Source: an uncultured Lachnospiraceae bacterium
GTDB lineage: Bacteria; Bacillota; Clostridia; Lachnospirales; Lachnospiraceae
Assembly: GCA_910586405.1 (NCBI GenBank)
Contig: CAJUII010000004.1
Location: 21,084-85,083 of the forward strand
Direction: 5' to 3'
Length of the DNA stretch: 64,000 nt
Shown here: in pieces, positions 26,734 through 36,715 of the stretch
Position numbering within the stretch: position 1 is the stretch's first letter
Layout: every line of letters begins with the position of its first letter
Made by a program: the position numbers and the translations under genes
The notes under the pieces: model-generated
Databases searched by the model: none
The model's input: only the letters and a program-made list of their open reading frames with translations
Told to the model about the DNA's origin: nothing

Positions 26734-27852
26734 TTACAGAACATACCTCTCATTCTTCTCTACCACAACCTTGATGCCAGTCTCCCCGACATGGTGTGAG
26801 TTTGCGCGAATGGTATCACGGCTTTCTACAATACAGTTTTCAATGTGGGTATTATCGCCAAGATACACATCATTTAAAATGATGGAGTTTTTAATAGTAC
26901 AATTGTTGCCGACGAACACCTCTTTAAACAAGATGGAATTTTCCACTGTCCCGTTGATGATACAACCGCTCGATACCAGACTGTTTCTGACATGAGCCCC
27001 CGGGTTATACTTCGCTGGCGGCAGGTCATCGACCTTGGAATATACATCGGGATACTGTTTGAAGAAATAATCGCGGATCTCTTTCTTGAGGAAATCCATA
27101 TTGGTACCGTAGTAATCCTCAACTGTCGCGATGTTTCTCCAGTAAGATTCAATCTTGTATCCGTATATCCGCTTCACATCTTTATAGCGTATCAGGATAT
27201 CCTGCACGAGATCGTGCCTTCCCTCCTCAGCGCTCTTCTCAATCAGTTCGATGAGCTGTCTGCGGCGGATCACATAAATCCCGCACGATACGGTCTTAGA
27301 CCGTGCCACCATCGGCTTCTCCTCGAACTCCTCAATACGGCCGTCGTCGTTCATCCTGACAACGCCGTACCTGTCCACATCTGCGTCCTCCGGCATCTCC
27401 TTTACGACCACCGTAACGTCCGCCTTCTTTGCAATGTGATACTCTAACACTTTATTGTAATCCATCTTGTAGACACAATCGCCTGTCGCGATCACTACAT
27501 ATGGCTCGTGACTTCTTTTTAAAAATAGGAGATTCTGGTAAATACTGTCCGCTGTCCCCTGATACCAGTTGCTGTTCTCCGGTGTGACTGTCGGTGTAAA
27601 TGTGTATAAACCTCCCTGTTTGCGTCCAAAATCCCACCACTTTGAGGAGCTTAAATGCTCATGAAGGCTTCTTGAATTATACTGCGTGATCACCGCAACC
27701 TTCTGGATGTGTGAGTTGGACATATTACTCAATACAAAATCTATACTCCGATAACTGCCTGCGATCGGCATGGCTGAGATCGCCCTCTTGTGGGAGAGCG
27801 CTCCCATCTTTCTGCTGTTTCCACCTGCTAATACAATACCTAATGCTCTCAT
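26734..27852 (-). CDS. glgD: Glucose-1-phosphate adenylyltransferase, GlgD subunit
   Basis: This 372-residue protein has the nucleotidyltransferase fold (LAGGNSRKMGALS, RSIDFVLSNMSNS, ATGDCVYKMDY) and a C-terminal left-handed helix region with isoleucine-rich hexapeptides. GlgD is the non-catalytic or modulatory partner of GlgC; its first loop lacks the usual GGxGxRL signature. The ATG is 1 bp past the glgC stop, so the two are translationally coupled and should form the hetero-oligomer that makes ADP-glucose for glycogen. Confidence 0.9.
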   Translation of the reverse strand: MRALGIVLAGGNSRKMGALSHKRAISAMPIAGSYRSIDFVLSNMSNSHIQKVAVITQYNSRSLHEHLSSSKWWDFGRKQGGLYTFTPTVTPENSNWYQGTADSIYQNLLFLKRSHEPYVVIATGDCVYKMDYNKVLEYHIAKKADVTVVVKEMPEDADVDRYGVVRMNDDGRIEEFEEKPMVARSKTVSCGIYVIRRRQLIELIEKSAEEGRHDLVQDILIRYKDVKRIYGYKIESYWRNIATVEDYYGTNMDFLKKEIRDYFFKQYPDVYSKVDDLPPAKYNPGAHVRNSLVSSGCIINGTVENSILFKEVFVGNNCTIKNSIILNDVYLGDNTHIENCIVESRDTIRANSHHVGETGIKVVVEKNERYVL

Positions 27853-27853
27853 A

Positions 27854-29122
27854 TCACTCACCCACCTTTATCAATGTCTTGCCGCTGTCCAAAACGCTGT
27901 TTGGGTAATCAGACGCCACTGTCTCACCCATCACGACAGCATTCTTACCGATCTTAACATTGGCGGGAACAACTGTTTTCTCTCCAATTGTGACAAGTCC
28001 GCTATTGTAGATGTCCGGTCTGGTATCATTCTCCTTCTCAGGAAGTGTGCCAAGCTGTGTACCGCTGCCAATCTGTGCAAACTCATCTATAATTGCCTTC
28101 TCGATCGTACACTTGTCACCTATCTGTGCCTGATTCATGATAATGGAATTGCGCACGATAGTCCCTTCTCCGATCGTGACACCGCAGCCGATCACCGAAT
28201 TGAAAACTTGTCCATAAATCTCAGCGCCTTCTCCGATGATACTGCGCTCTACTACGCTGTCCGGCGCGATATACTGGGGCGGGAGAATCTCGCTCTTGGT
28301 GTAGATTTTCCAGTATTCCTCATAGAGATTAAACTCGGGAACAATATCGATCAGCTCCATATTGGCTTCCCAATAAGAGCTCAGCGTTCCCACATCCTTC
28401 CAGTATCCGTTAAACTCGTAGGAATACATCGGGCAGCCCTTCTCATGGCAGTATGGAATGACATGTTTTCCAAAATCAAGCGCTGGCTGGTCTGCTTTGG
28501 CGATCAGTGCCTCCTTGAGCGTTCTCCAGTTAAATATGTAAATTCCCATAGAAGCGAGATTGCTTCTCGGATTTTCTGGCTTCTCTTCAAAGTCAATAAT
28601 CTTCTTGTTCTCGTCTGTGATCACAATGCCAAAACGCTTCGCCTCCTCAATTGGAACAGGCATGGAAGCGATGGTCACTTCCGAACCGCTCTCCTTGTGG
28701 AAGTCCAGCATCACTTCGTAATCCATCTTGTAAATATGATCCCCTGAGAGGATCAGCACATAGTCAGGATTATAGTTCTCCATATATTCAAGATTCTGAA
28801 AGATAGCATTGGCAGTTCCAGTATACCATTCACTCTCACTGCTCTTTTCATAGGGCGGTAATACCGTCACGCCACCGACATTGCGGTCCAAATCCCATGG
28901 AATACCGATACCGATGTGTGTGTTCAGCTTTAACGGCTGATACTGTGTAAGCACTCCGACTGTGTCGATACCGGAATTAATACAGTTGCTGAGCGGGAAA
29001 TCAATGATTCGGTACTTTCCGCCGAAAGCAACAGCCGGTTTTGCCATTTTCGATGTCAGGACCCCCAGTCTCGAACCCTGTCCACCTGCTAAAAGCATGG
29101 CGATCATTTCTTTTTTAATCAT
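27854..29122 (-). CDS. glgC: Glucose-1-phosphate adenylyltransferase, catalytic GlgC
   Basis: This 422-residue enzyme makes ADP-glucose from ATP and glucose 1-phosphate, the first step of glycogen synthesis. It has the pyrophosphorylase signature [13 protein letters not shown], the substrate motif [33 protein letters not shown], and a left-handed beta helix C-terminus with hexapeptide repeats. glgD follows directly. No other glycogen genes are in the window. Confidence 0.95.
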   Translation of the reverse strand: MIKKEMIAMLLAGGQGSRLGVLTSKMAKPAVAFGGKYRIIDFPLSNCINSGIDTVGVLTQYQPLKLNTHIGIGIPWDLDRNVGGVTVLPPYEKSSESEWYTGTANAIFQNLEYMENYNPDYVLILSGDHIYKMDYEVMLDFHKESGSEVTIASMPVPIEEAKRFGIVITDENKKIIDFEEKPENPRSNLASMGIYIFNWRTLKEALIAKADQPALDFGKHVIPYCHEKGCPMYSYEFNGYWKDVGTLSSYWEANMELIDIVPEFNLYEEYWKIYTKSEILPPQYIAPDSVVERSIIGEGAEIYGQVFNSVIGCGVTIGEGTIVRNSIIMNQAQIGDKCTIEKAIIDEFAQIGSGTQLGTLPEKENDTRPDIYNSGLVTIGEKTVVPANVKIGKNAVVMGETVASDYPNSVLDSGKTLIKVGE

Positions 29123-29436
29123 GTTGTCACCCCTACTTGCTTAATAATGGGTTTCAGACCCTACTATATTATAACATACATTTTCGTTAAAGGAAACAAC
29201 TTTCATGGCTTTCACAAGAATATTTTTATATATTTTTCATGGTTACATAAGATATATCGGTGCTATTTGACAAAGCTTAATACAAAATTTGAAAAATTTC
29301 GCATATTTTGGATAATTTGCTGCTTGGCATCATATGTATATAGGAGAACACAATTTATTTTTTTACCTATGGAAAAGTTCTCTTATGAGGTGTATATTAT
29401 AAAAGAAGAATCTATTTCAGGAAGGAACATAAAACA
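29123..29436. other. Divergent promoter region of glgC and murC
   Basis: AT-rich spacer between divergent genes. A TATTAT-rich stretch near 29393 could be the murC -10. I could not place confident -35 elements for either direction and saw no strong hairpin or gene. Confidence 0.35.
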
Positions 29437-30816
29437 ATGTATCAGATAAATTTCAATCACCCCATCCATGTACATTTCATCGGCATCGGAGGCATCAGCA
29501 TGTCCGGCCTTGCACAGATTTTGCTCGATGCCGGCTTTGATATAAGCGGCTCTGACGCCAAGAAGTCCCCGCTCACCCAGCACCTTGCCGCACTGGGCGC
29601 CAAGATCCGCTACCCACAGATGGCCAGCAACATTGAGGACAACATTGACCTTGTCGTGTACACGGCTGCCATCGCACAGGACAATCCAGAGTTCGCTGCG
29701 GCCGTGGAAAAAGATATCCCGCTCATGACGCGCGCGGACCTGTTAGGTCAGATCATGAAAAATTACAAGACTGCCATCGCTGTCAGCGGCACACACGGCA
29801 AGACGACCACGACCTCCATGATCTCTGAAGTGCTGTTGTCGGCGGACACTGACCCGACCCTGTCCATCGGCGGCATCCTAAAGTCCATCGGCGGCAATAT
29901 CCGTGTCGGCAAATCCGACTATTTCGTGACGGAGGCATGCGAGTACACCAACTCCTTCTTGAGCTTTTTCCCGAACATCAGCATAATCCTGAACATCGAG
30001 GAGGACCATATGGACTTCTTTCAGGATATTGAGGATATCCGTCGCTCTTTTCGGAAGTTTGCCGAACTCCTTCCTGATGACGGGTGTCTGATCATCAACC
30101 GCCAGATTGACCATGTTGAACAGCTCACTGAGGGGCTTCGCTGCCGCGTCATAACGTTTGGCGCCGCAGCCGATGCCGACTACAGCTTTGCCGGCGCCCG
30201 CTATGATGCGCTCGGGCGCGCCTCCTACACCCTCATGAAAAAAGGCGAAAACTGCGGCACGGTAAACCTTGGCGTCGTCGGGGAGCACAATATCCTAAAC
30301 TCTCTTTCCGTCATCGCCCTGACAGACCTTCTCGGCATAGACTATAAGACGGTGCGCGACGCCCTGTCCTCCTTTTCGGGAACGGACAGACGTTTTGAAT
30401 TAAAAGGCGAAATGTGCGGCATCAAGATTCTCGACGACTATGCACACCACCCTACCGAGATCACTGCCACGCTGAAAGCGGCTGCCAACTATCCGCACAA
30501 AAACCTGTGGTGCGTGTTCCAGCCGCACACCTACACGCGCACCAAGGCATTTCTGCACGACTTTGCAAGCGCACTCACGCTCGCGGACAAAATCGTGTTG
30601 ACAGACATCTATGCCGCACGCGAGAAAAACACCATCGGCATCAGCTCGAAAGATCTGCTGCGTGAACTGCAAAAACTTGGCAAAGAATGTTATTATTTCC
30701 CGTCTTTTGACGAGATTGAAAATTTTTTATTAAAAAATTGTATCAACGGCGATTTGTTGATAACTATGGGCGCCGGGGATGTTGTAAAAATCGGTGAAAA
30801 CCTGCTTGGCATGTAA
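29437..30816 (+). CDS. murC: UDP-N-acetylmuramate-L-alanine ligase
   Basis: This 459-residue enzyme adds L-Ala to UDP-MurNAc in the cytosol using ATP. It has the N-terminal UDP-binding loop (HFIGIGGISMSGLA), the ATP loop SGTHGKTTTTS at residues 117-127, the Mur central motif LNIEEDHMDFF and the C-terminal LDDYAHHPTEI. AGGAAGG precedes the start. It begins the plus-strand block and is followed by a DnaA-box cluster. Confidence 0.95.
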   Translation: MYQINFNHPIHVHFIGIGGISMSGLAQILLDAGFDISGSDAKKSPLTQHLAALGAKIRYPQMASNIEDNIDLVVYTAAIAQDNPEFAAAVEKDIPLMTRADLLGQIMKNYKTAIAVSGTHGKTTTTSMISEVLLSADTDPTLSIGGILKSIGGNIRVGKSDYFVTEACEYTNSFLSFFPNISIILNIEEDHMDFFQDIEDIRRSFRKFAELLPDDGCLIINRQIDHVEQLTEGLRCRVITFGAAADADYSFAGARYDALGRASYTLMKKGENCGTVNLGVVGEHNILNSLSVIALTDLLGIDYKTVRDALSSFSGTDRRFELKGEMCGIKILDDYAHHPTEITATLKAAANYPHKNLWCVFQPHTYTRTKAFLHDFASALTLADKIVLTDIYAAREKNTIGISSKDLLRELQKLGKECYYFPSFDEIENFLLKNCINGDLLITMGAGDVVKIGENLLGM

Positions 30817-30965
30817 TTATCCACAATATCCACATTTTTGTGCGCCCTCAACGTTCCAAAGGAGTGTGGATATTTTTTGATTTCATCCACATGCTGTCTT
30901 TGTTGACCGGCAAGGGATATCCCCCCTAACCCATGAGCCTATCCACATTATCCACACTATCCACA
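30817..30965 (+). promoter_or_regulatory. DnaA-box cluster upstream of the dnaD-like gene
   Basis: Two perfect TTATCCACA boxes (30817-30825, 30948-30956) and five one-mismatch boxes (30826-30834, 30865-30873 reverse, 30883-30891, 30939-30947, 30957-30965) lie within 149 bp. Three of them abut head to tail at exact 9 bp steps. The first boxes overlap the murC terminator. The cluster ends 150 bp before a DnaD-like gene. It could control that operon or titrate DnaA. Confidence 0.75.
30825..30878 (+). terminator. Probable murC terminator, overlapping DnaA boxes
   Basis: AATATCCACA pairs with TGTGGATATT over a 30-odd nt loop, followed by TTTTTG. The stem arms are themselves DnaA boxes in opposite orientation. 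Confidence 0.5.
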
Positions 30966-31117
30966 TCTCCGAAAAATCCAGTATTTACAAGGGTTTGCGC
31001 GGGGTCGGGGGCTTGCTTTTTTGCATAAGTGTGCTACAATACACTTACCTTCCAGATGCCGGCGCCTCCCACGCCGGACTCACACGAAGGAATTTTTTAC
31101 AGGACGGGTGAAGTATT

Positions 31118-32266
31118 ATGAATCGTGTCAATATTTATCGGGCTGCCACAAGTGATCAGACAACCATTTCCAACTTATTCATTGATGAATACATGGCGGA
31201 TGCCAACGATGCACAACTCAAAATCTACCTTTTTCTAATCCGCATGATGAACGCAAATCTCCCAACAAGCGTGACAGATATTGCGGACAAGTTTAACTAT
31301 ACGGAAAAAGATGTGCTCAGGTCACTGATGTATTGGGAGTCCAGACAGCTTTTGGCACTCGACTTCGACGCGGCTCACAACCTGTCTGGAATCAGGGTAC
31401 TTTCCCTTGAGAACGCATACGAGGCGCCCAGGACGGCTCCGCGTATCACACCGGTCTTGTCTTTTATCAGACCGGCCTCCATGCAGACGGGCATGACTGC
31501 CAGAGCCGCAATGACGCAGCCATCTCCCAATAACACGGCTGCCGGCATGAGCAGCCAGCCCGCAGATGGAACAAACATGAACAACACAATCACCAAACCG
31601 GACTATTCTCTTGACGAACTCACAGACTTTAAGAACAATGAGGATATCGAACAGCTCCTGCTGGTTACAGAGCAGTATGTCGCGCGGCAGCTAACGCGCA
31701 GCGACATGGAGACCATCCTGTTCCTGTATGACCGGCTGGGATTCTCCACAGACCTCATAGACTATCTGGTGCAGCACTGTGTGGAGCGCGGCAAGAAGGA
31801 TTTCCGGTATATGGAAAAGGTCGCACTGGCATGGCATGAGCAGGGCATTATGTCCCCCGCGGATGCCCAGAGCGCTTCCCGCAAATATGACAAGGTGGTC
31901 TACACCATCATGAAATCACTCGGCAAAAATACAGATCCGGCGCCCAAGGAGCTCGAGTACATAAACCGATGGACGAAGGAGTATGGTTTCTGGCTGGATG
32001 TGATACAGGAAGCGTGCGACAAGACCGTCATGACGACGGACAGGAACCGCTTCGCCTATGCGGACGGTATTCTCACCAAATGGTATCAGGCAGGTGTCCA
32101 TCACAAGGCGGATATACCAGCAGCGGACGCATCCTATAAGCGCATCTGTGCAATCACGGACAAGCAGCGCAAAAACGATAACATCGTAACCAAGAATAAA
32201 TTTAACAATTTTGCCCAGAATACTTATGACTTTGATGCACTCGAACAAAATATCCTAAGCAATTAG
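31118..32266 (+). CDS. DnaD/DnaB-like primosome protein
   Basis: This 382-residue protein looks like a DnaD-domain replication initiator. The N-terminal winged helix region (IYLFLIRMMNANLPTSVTDIA, NYTEKDVLRSLMYW) and a later DnaD C-terminal domain (about residues 275-345: YINRWTKEYGFWLDVIQEACDKT, FAYADGILTKWYQAGVHHK) are clear, with a low-complexity linker at 105-165. Such proteins recruit the helicase loader at origins. It is followed 51 bp later by a DnaI/DnaC-like ATPase, the expected partner, and preceded by DnaA boxes. Confidence 0.88.
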   Translation: MNRVNIYRAATSDQTTISNLFIDEYMADANDAQLKIYLFLIRMMNANLPTSVTDIADKFNYTEKDVLRSLMYWESRQLLALDFDAAHNLSGIRVLSLENAYEAPRTAPRITPVLSFIRPASMQTGMTARAAMTQPSPNNTAAGMSSQPADGTNMNNTITKPDYSLDELTDFKNNEDIEQLLLVTEQYVARQLTRSDMETILFLYDRLGFSTDLIDYLVQHCVERGKKDFRYMEKVALAWHEQGIMSPADAQSASRKYDKVVYTIMKSLGKNTDPAPKELEYINRWTKEYGFWLDVIQEACDKTVMTTDRNRFAYADGILTKWYQAGVHHKADIPAADASYKRICAITDKQRKNDNIVTKNKFNNFAQNTYDFDALEQNILSN

Positions 32267-32317
32267 AAATGCTACATCATCCACCAAGTATACGGACAAT
32301 GTAAGAGGGGAAAACAC

Positions 32318-33289
32318 ATGCCACTGACAAACAGCCAATACGATGCAATCATGCGTTCCTATGAGGAGAAGCAGCGCGCTGCCAGACGCCGTCTCGAGCA
32401 AAACACTGAGACTGTCTATCAGAGAATACCCGCTTATGAAGCGTTGGACCGCCAAGTTGCTGCCATCTCGATCGAGCAGGGACGAAAACTTCTAAACGGC
32501 GAAGCAAATGCGCTTGCCGAATTGCGACAGCGCCTGAGAGACCTCTCTGCGAAGAAAGCTTCCCTGCTGCGTAAGAATGGTTTTCCAGACAATTATCTGT
32601 CACCGGCATACACTTGCGAGAAATGCAGTGATACTGGATATATCGACAACCATAAATGCAGTTGTTTCCGCGCGGCAGAGATTGATCTGATCTATGAACA
32701 GTCCCACATCCGTGATTTACTTGAGACTGAAAATTTTCATTCGCTCTCTTATGACTATTATGCGGGGGAGGATCTCGAAAAATTTACAAAAGCTGTACAA
32801 ATATGCCAAAATTTTGTGAAAAGCTTTCATAAGGACTACCGAAATCTGTTTTTTTATGGTACAGTAGGTACGGGTAAGTCTTTTCTATCCTGTTGTATTG
32901 CCAAGGAGGTGATCGATCAGGGCAGTCTGGTCATTTACTTTAGCGCTTCTCAGCTCTTTGATATCCTATCAAAGAGTACATTCGACAAGGACAGCGCCGA
33001 ATCGGCGTCCGGGATCTCCGACGATATCTGTGACTGCGACCTGCTCATTATCGATGACTTAGGAACAGAGCTTACCAACTCTTTCGTCTCCTCTCAGCTT
33101 TTTTCCTGCCTAAACAGCAGACATCTTCGTAAAAAAGCAACCATTATCACAACAAATCTTTCGCTTGGAGAGTTGCGGGACCGATATTCTGACAGGATCT
33201 TTTCACGCATCACAAGCAATTATGATATATGTAAACTAACCGGTCAAGACATTCGGATGCAGAAGAAAACATCATCTGCAAACAAATGA
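32318..33289 (+). CDS. DnaI/DnaC-like helicase loader ATPase
   Basis: This 323-residue AAA+ protein has a zinc-binding N-terminal segment (Cys100, Cys103, Cys114, Cys116 in CEKCSDTG and KCSC), Walker A FYGTVGTGKSFL at about 180-190 and Walker B LLIIDDLGTEL. This layout matches Firmicutes DnaI, which loads the replicative helicase. It is in an operon with the DnaD-like gene. The start has AGAGGGG upstream. Confidence 0.92.
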   Translation: MPLTNSQYDAIMRSYEEKQRAARRRLEQNTETVYQRIPAYEALDRQVAAISIEQGRKLLNGEANALAELRQRLRDLSAKKASLLRKNGFPDNYLSPAYTCEKCSDTGYIDNHKCSCFRAAEIDLIYEQSHIRDLLETENFHSLSYDYYAGEDLEKFTKAVQICQNFVKSFHKDYRNLFFYGTVGTGKSFLSCCIAKEVIDQGSLVIYFSASQLFDILSKSTFDKDSAESASGISDDICDCDLLIIDDLGTELTNSFVSSQLFSCLNSRHLRKKATIITTNLSLGELRDRYSDRIFSRITSNYDICKLTGQDIRMQKKTSSANK

Positions 33290-33329
33290 AAATATACATA
33301 CTATTTATACGGAAAGCGAGGGTTTTTCT

Positions 33330-34520
33330 ATGCCAGTTCGTGAGGAAAAAAGAAATCTCAATTCAATACCTGTAGGTTCATTAGGCATCATTCCTTTGAG
33401 CGGCTGCAAGGAGCTGGGCGACAAGGTGGACAAGTATCTTGTCAGATGGCGGGCGGAACGTGAGAGTGAGCACAAGGACTCTCTTGCGTTTGCAGGGTAT
33501 CAGCGCGATTCTTATATTATACAGACCCGTGTTCCACGCTTTGGAACCGGTGAGGCAAAGGGAGAAATTCTGGAATCTGTGCGCGGCGACGACATCTATC
33601 TTCTGGTGGACGTCACCAACTACAGCCTGACATACTCTCTGTGCGGTCAGGAAAACCATATGTCACCCGACGACCACTTTCAGGACTTAAAGAGAATCAT
33701 CGCTGCGATCGGCGGCAAATCAAGGCGCATCACGGTGATTATGCCCTATTTGTATGAGAGCCGCCAGCACAAGAGAAATTCCAGAGAGTCTCTTGACTGT
33801 GCGCTGGCATTGCAGGAGATGGTCAACATGGGTGTGGACAATATCATCACCTTTGACGCCCACGACCCGCGCGTCCAGAACGCGATTCCCCTAAATGGTT
33901 TTGAGACCGTATCGCCCACATACCAGTTTATCAAAGGTCTGTTAAACAACGTCCCTGACCTGACAATCGACGCGGACCATATGATGATCGTCAGTCCCGA
34001 CGAGGGCGGTATGGGCCGTGCGATCTACATGGCAAACGTGATGGGGCTTGACATGGGCATGTTCTACAAACGGCGTGACTACACCAAGATTGTCAAGGGG
34101 CGCAATCCCATCGTAGCGCACGAGTTCCTCGGAAGCAGCGTGGAGGGCAAAGATGTCATTATCGTAGATGATATGATCTCCTCCGGCGAGAGCATGATCG
34201 AGGTTGCAACAGACCTCAAAAAGCGCAAGGCAAAACGTATCTTTGCCGCCGCAACCTTCGGACTCTTTACCGCCGGACTGAATAAATTTGACGAGGCATT
34301 TGAACAGGGGTTAATCTACCGTGTCCTCACGACCAACCTAATCTACCAGAAACCAGAGCTTTTGGACAAAGAGTGGTATATTAGCTGCGACATGAGCAAG
34401 TATATCGCCTATATTATCGATACCTTAAACCATGACTCCTCCATCAGCGATCTGCTCAATCCAAATGACCGTATTCACAGCTACATCAATCGCTACAAAA
34501 ACGGTGAAATCTTGATGTAA
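33330..34520 (+). CDS. prs: Ribose-phosphate pyrophosphokinase (long clostridial form)
   Basis: This 396-residue enzyme makes PRPP from ribose 5-phosphate and ATP. It is longer than the 315-residue Bacillus type but keeps the core: the RHKR-like QHKRNSRES loop, FDAHDPRVQNAIP, and the PRPP loop VIIVDDMISSGESM near residue 278. The extra length is spread over the N-terminus and the C-terminal 70 residues. It follows the DnaI-like gene by 40 bp. PRPP would also feed any PRTase-type enzyme such as the one in the Ter island. Confidence 0.9.
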   Translation: MPVREEKRNLNSIPVGSLGIIPLSGCKELGDKVDKYLVRWRAERESEHKDSLAFAGYQRDSYIIQTRVPRFGTGEAKGEILESVRGDDIYLLVDVTNYSLTYSLCGQENHMSPDDHFQDLKRIIAAIGGKSRRITVIMPYLYESRQHKRNSRESLDCALALQEMVNMGVDNIITFDAHDPRVQNAIPLNGFETVSPTYQFIKGLLNNVPDLTIDADHMMIVSPDEGGMGRAIYMANVMGLDMGMFYKRRDYTKIVKGRNPIVAHEFLGSSVEGKDVIIVDDMISSGESMIEVATDLKKRKAKRIFAAATFGLFTAGLNKFDEAFEQGLIYRVLTTNLIYQKPELLDKEWYISCDMSKYIAYIIDTLNHDSSISDLLNPNDRIHSYINRYKNGEILM

Positions 34521-34535
34521 TTGAATAGAGAATAC

Positions 34536-34552
34536 GCCCGTGTGCATAAAAA
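34536..34552 (-). repeat. Terminator-linked repeat, core only
   Basis: Only GCCCGTGTGCATAAAAAA is kept. As in the other copies, on the minus strand it directly follows an intrinsic terminator, here that of galE. Confidence 0.7.
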
Positions 34553-34580
34553 ATCCGCAGCCCAGACTGCGGATTTTTTT
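34552..34580. terminator. Bidirectional terminator between prs and galE
   Basis: AATCCGCAG pairs with CTGCGGATT over a six-base loop, with a T-run on the plus strand (34574-34580) and an equal T-run on the minus strand. It serves convergent prs and galE. Confidence 0.92.
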
Positions 34581-34582
34581 AT

Positions 34583-35599
34583 TTATTCTTCATATCCATT
34601 CGGGTTGTTGGACTGCCATCTCCAGCTGTCTGCACACATCTCCTTGATGCCATACTGCGCGGTCCAGCCAAGCTCTTCCTTTGCCTTTGCAGCATCTGCG
34701 TAGCACGTCGCGATATCCCCGGCGCGCCTTGGCTTCATCTCATACGGAATCTTGACGCCTGTCGCCTCCTCAAAGTTCTTCACAATGTCAAGCACGCTGT
34801 AGCCTGTCCCTGTGCCAAGATTGTAAATGCAGAGTCCTGCCTTCTCGTCAATCTTCTTTAATGCCTTCACATGGCCAACCGCAAGGTCTACCACATGGAT
34901 ATAATCCCTCACACCGGTTCCGTCATGCGTATCATAGTCATTGCCAAACACGCCGAGCTTCTCCAGCTTGCCCACCGCGACCTGCGTGATATAGGGCATC
35001 AGATTGTTCGGAATGCCATTCGGATTCTCTCCCATCGTGCCGCTCTGGTGTGCACCGATTGGATTAAAATAGCGAAGGAGGATTACATTCCACTCTGGAT
35101 CTGCCTTCTGCATATCCGATAAAATCTGCTCGAGCATCGACTTTGTCCAGCCATAAGGATTTGTGCACTGTCCCTTAGGGCACTCCTCCGTGATTGGAAT
35201 AAATGCAGGGTCCCCGTAGACCGTCGCTGAGGAGGAGAAAATAATATTTTTGCAGCCATGCTGTCTCATCACATCGACGAGCGTCAATGTTCCCGCAATG
35301 TTATTATTATAATATTCCCACGGCTTAGCCACAGACTCCCCGACCGCCTTTAATCCGGCAAAATGAATGCAGGAATCAATCTGCTGCTCGTCAAAAATCT
35401 TCTCTAACGCCTCTCTGTCAAGAATGTCAGCCTTATAAAAAGTAACCGGTTTCCCCGTAATCTTCTCCACACGCTGCAAGGACTTGACACTCGCATTGGA
35501 CAAATTATCCACCACCACCACATCATACCCTGCATTCTGAAGCTCTACTACTGTATGGCTGCCGATAAAGCCGGCGCCGCCTGTAACTAAAATTGCCAT
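34583..35599 (-). CDS. galE: UDP-glucose 4-epimerase
   Basis: This 338-residue extended short-chain dehydrogenase has the NAD loop GGAGFIGSH (residues 7-15), a Ser-Ser/Thr near [10 protein letters not shown] and the catalytic Tyr-x3-Lys in NPYGWTKSM. It interconverts UDP-glucose and UDP-galactose. The start is preceded by GGAGGGA. The rest of the Leloir pathway is not in the window. Confidence 0.95.
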   Translation of the reverse strand: MAILVTGGAGFIGSHTVVELQNAGYDVVVVDNLSNASVKSLQRVEKITGKPVTFYKADILDREALEKIFDEQQIDSCIHFAGLKAVGESVAKPWEYYNNNIAGTLTLVDVMRQHGCKNIIFSSSATVYGDPAFIPITEECPKGQCTNPYGWTKSMLEQILSDMQKADPEWNVILLRYFNPIGAHQSGTMGENPNGIPNNLMPYITQVAVGKLEKLGVFGNDYDTHDGTGVRDYIHVVDLAVGHVKALKKIDEKAGLCIYNLGTGTGYSVLDIVKNFEEATGVKIPYEMKPRRAGDIATCYADAAKAKEELGWTAQYGIKEMCADSWRWQSNNPNGYEE

Positions 35600-35785
35600 A
35601 ATGATTCCCTCCGTTTTCGCTTTTATTTTCCTCTTTTATGATATCCCTTTTGCAATCAGAAAACAATAGCATATTTATTAATTTTTTATGCAAAATCGAC
35701 ATTCTGATTCCATGACACATTTATAGGAATTTCGACATTTTTAGACATTTTATCATATTTACAAAGGATTCTTCCCCAATATTTT

Positions 35786-35852
35786 TGTGGATATCGTGCA
35801 TAAATATGTGGATATGACGATAGATCTGTACACTTATCAATAGTTATCCACA
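35786..35852. promoter_or_regulatory. Second DnaA-box cluster
   Basis: There is one perfect TTATCCACA (35844-35852, plus) and two reverse boxes with one mismatch, TGTGGATAT at 35786-35794 and 35807-35815. It lies about 190 bp upstream of galE and 5 kb from the larger cluster. Confidence 0.6.
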
Positions 35853-35906
35853 TCCTACAGCGCACAAAATGACATATTTCGACACACGATTCCAAACGAA
35901 ATTCTT

Positions 35907-35942
35907 ACAAAAACAACAAAGGTAAGGACAACAATCCTTACC
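35907..35942 (-). terminator. Terminator after the SodC-like gene
   Basis: GGTAAGGA (35921-35928) pairs with TCCTTACC (35935-35942). On the minus strand a T-rich TTTGTTGTTTTTG tail follows. Confidence 0.75.
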
Positions 35943-36003
35943 TCTGCTGTTATACGATCCCCTGATGCTCTCCTATGACCGGACTCGTAAAACCACGCTA
36001 ACT

Positions 36004-36486
36004 CTATCGAATCACACCGCACCCAATTTTTTCTCCGGCATCCCCTGAGGGCTGGGATTTGAAATCATCTGGCATTTTATGAATGATAATGCTTCTTCCC
36101 ATTATCTCCGATATCTGAAAACGCTTGTCATAAAAAGAAAGCCACGCATAGCCCTGATTGCCCATGAGCGGAATCATGTCCCCCGCATGGTCAGGGTGCG
36201 GCGCGTTTGTCGGATTGTAATGTCCCCCTGTCTTATCAAAAGGCATTGTGCAGTCACCCTTTTCATGAATATGCATCGCATAGAAATCGGATGAATACTG
36301 TGTTGCAATGTTGGGTAGTCCGAAGATTTCCGCTTCGATCAACACCCCCGCATATGGCGTGGCATAAAATTTTACAATGCCGCTCAACTGTGGATTCTGT
36401 GCGTTTCCCCGAATCCACGCCAACGCGTCGGGCTTTCCGTTTCGAAGTGTGTCCGTAAATATCATTCCTGGAGTAATATCTGCCAT
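36004..36486 (-). CDS. Cu/Zn superoxide dismutase-like protein
   Basis: This 160-residue protein has all eight metal ligands in order: His72 and His74 (HIHEKGDC), His89, His97, His100, Asp103 and His136, with His89 bridging. The disulfide pair Cys79-Cys156 is present. There is no signal peptide, unlike most bacterial SodC. The Arg that guides superoxide near the C-terminal Cys is replaced (EKIGCGVI), so activity may be low. I chose the ATG at 36484-36486, with GGAGGGG upstream; twelve in-frame codons precede it. Confidence 0.82.
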   Translation of the reverse strand: MADITPGMIFTDTLRNGKPDALAWIRGNAQNPQLSGIVKFYATPYAGVLIEAEIFGLPNIATQYSSDFYAMHIHEKGDCTMPFDKTGGHYNPTNAPHPDHAGDMIPLMGNQGYAWLSFYDKRFQISEIMGRSIIIHKMPDDFKSQPSGDAGEKIGCGVIR

Positions 36487-36715
36487 AGTGATAGACCCCT
36501 CCAAACTATTTTTACTTATCATATGTGCGCAGTGTAGTGATTGTTCACAAAATATATCCTATTATTTTATATGTTATTTCTGTTGTTTTTATGATTGATG
36601 TGTGATAAAATTCTAAGCCTACCGAAAAAATCGGGTCCGGCGCACTCGATTTTACCTACTTGGAAAGATACTGAAAAACTCTGTTTCAAAAGTATAACTA
36701 TCAGGAGGAAGCAAA

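Larger units (their letters stand above)
35600..36003. other. galE-sodC spacer with a second DnaA-box cluster
   Basis: AT-rich. It holds three DnaA boxes (35786-35852) and the sodC-like gene's terminator near 35921-35942. I see no gene. Confidence 0.6.

Noticed and set aside
30817..30965. Chromosomal origin of replication
   Set aside because: DnaA boxes are present but there is no dnaA-dnaN-rpmH neighbourhood and no clear AT-rich unwinding element next to them.
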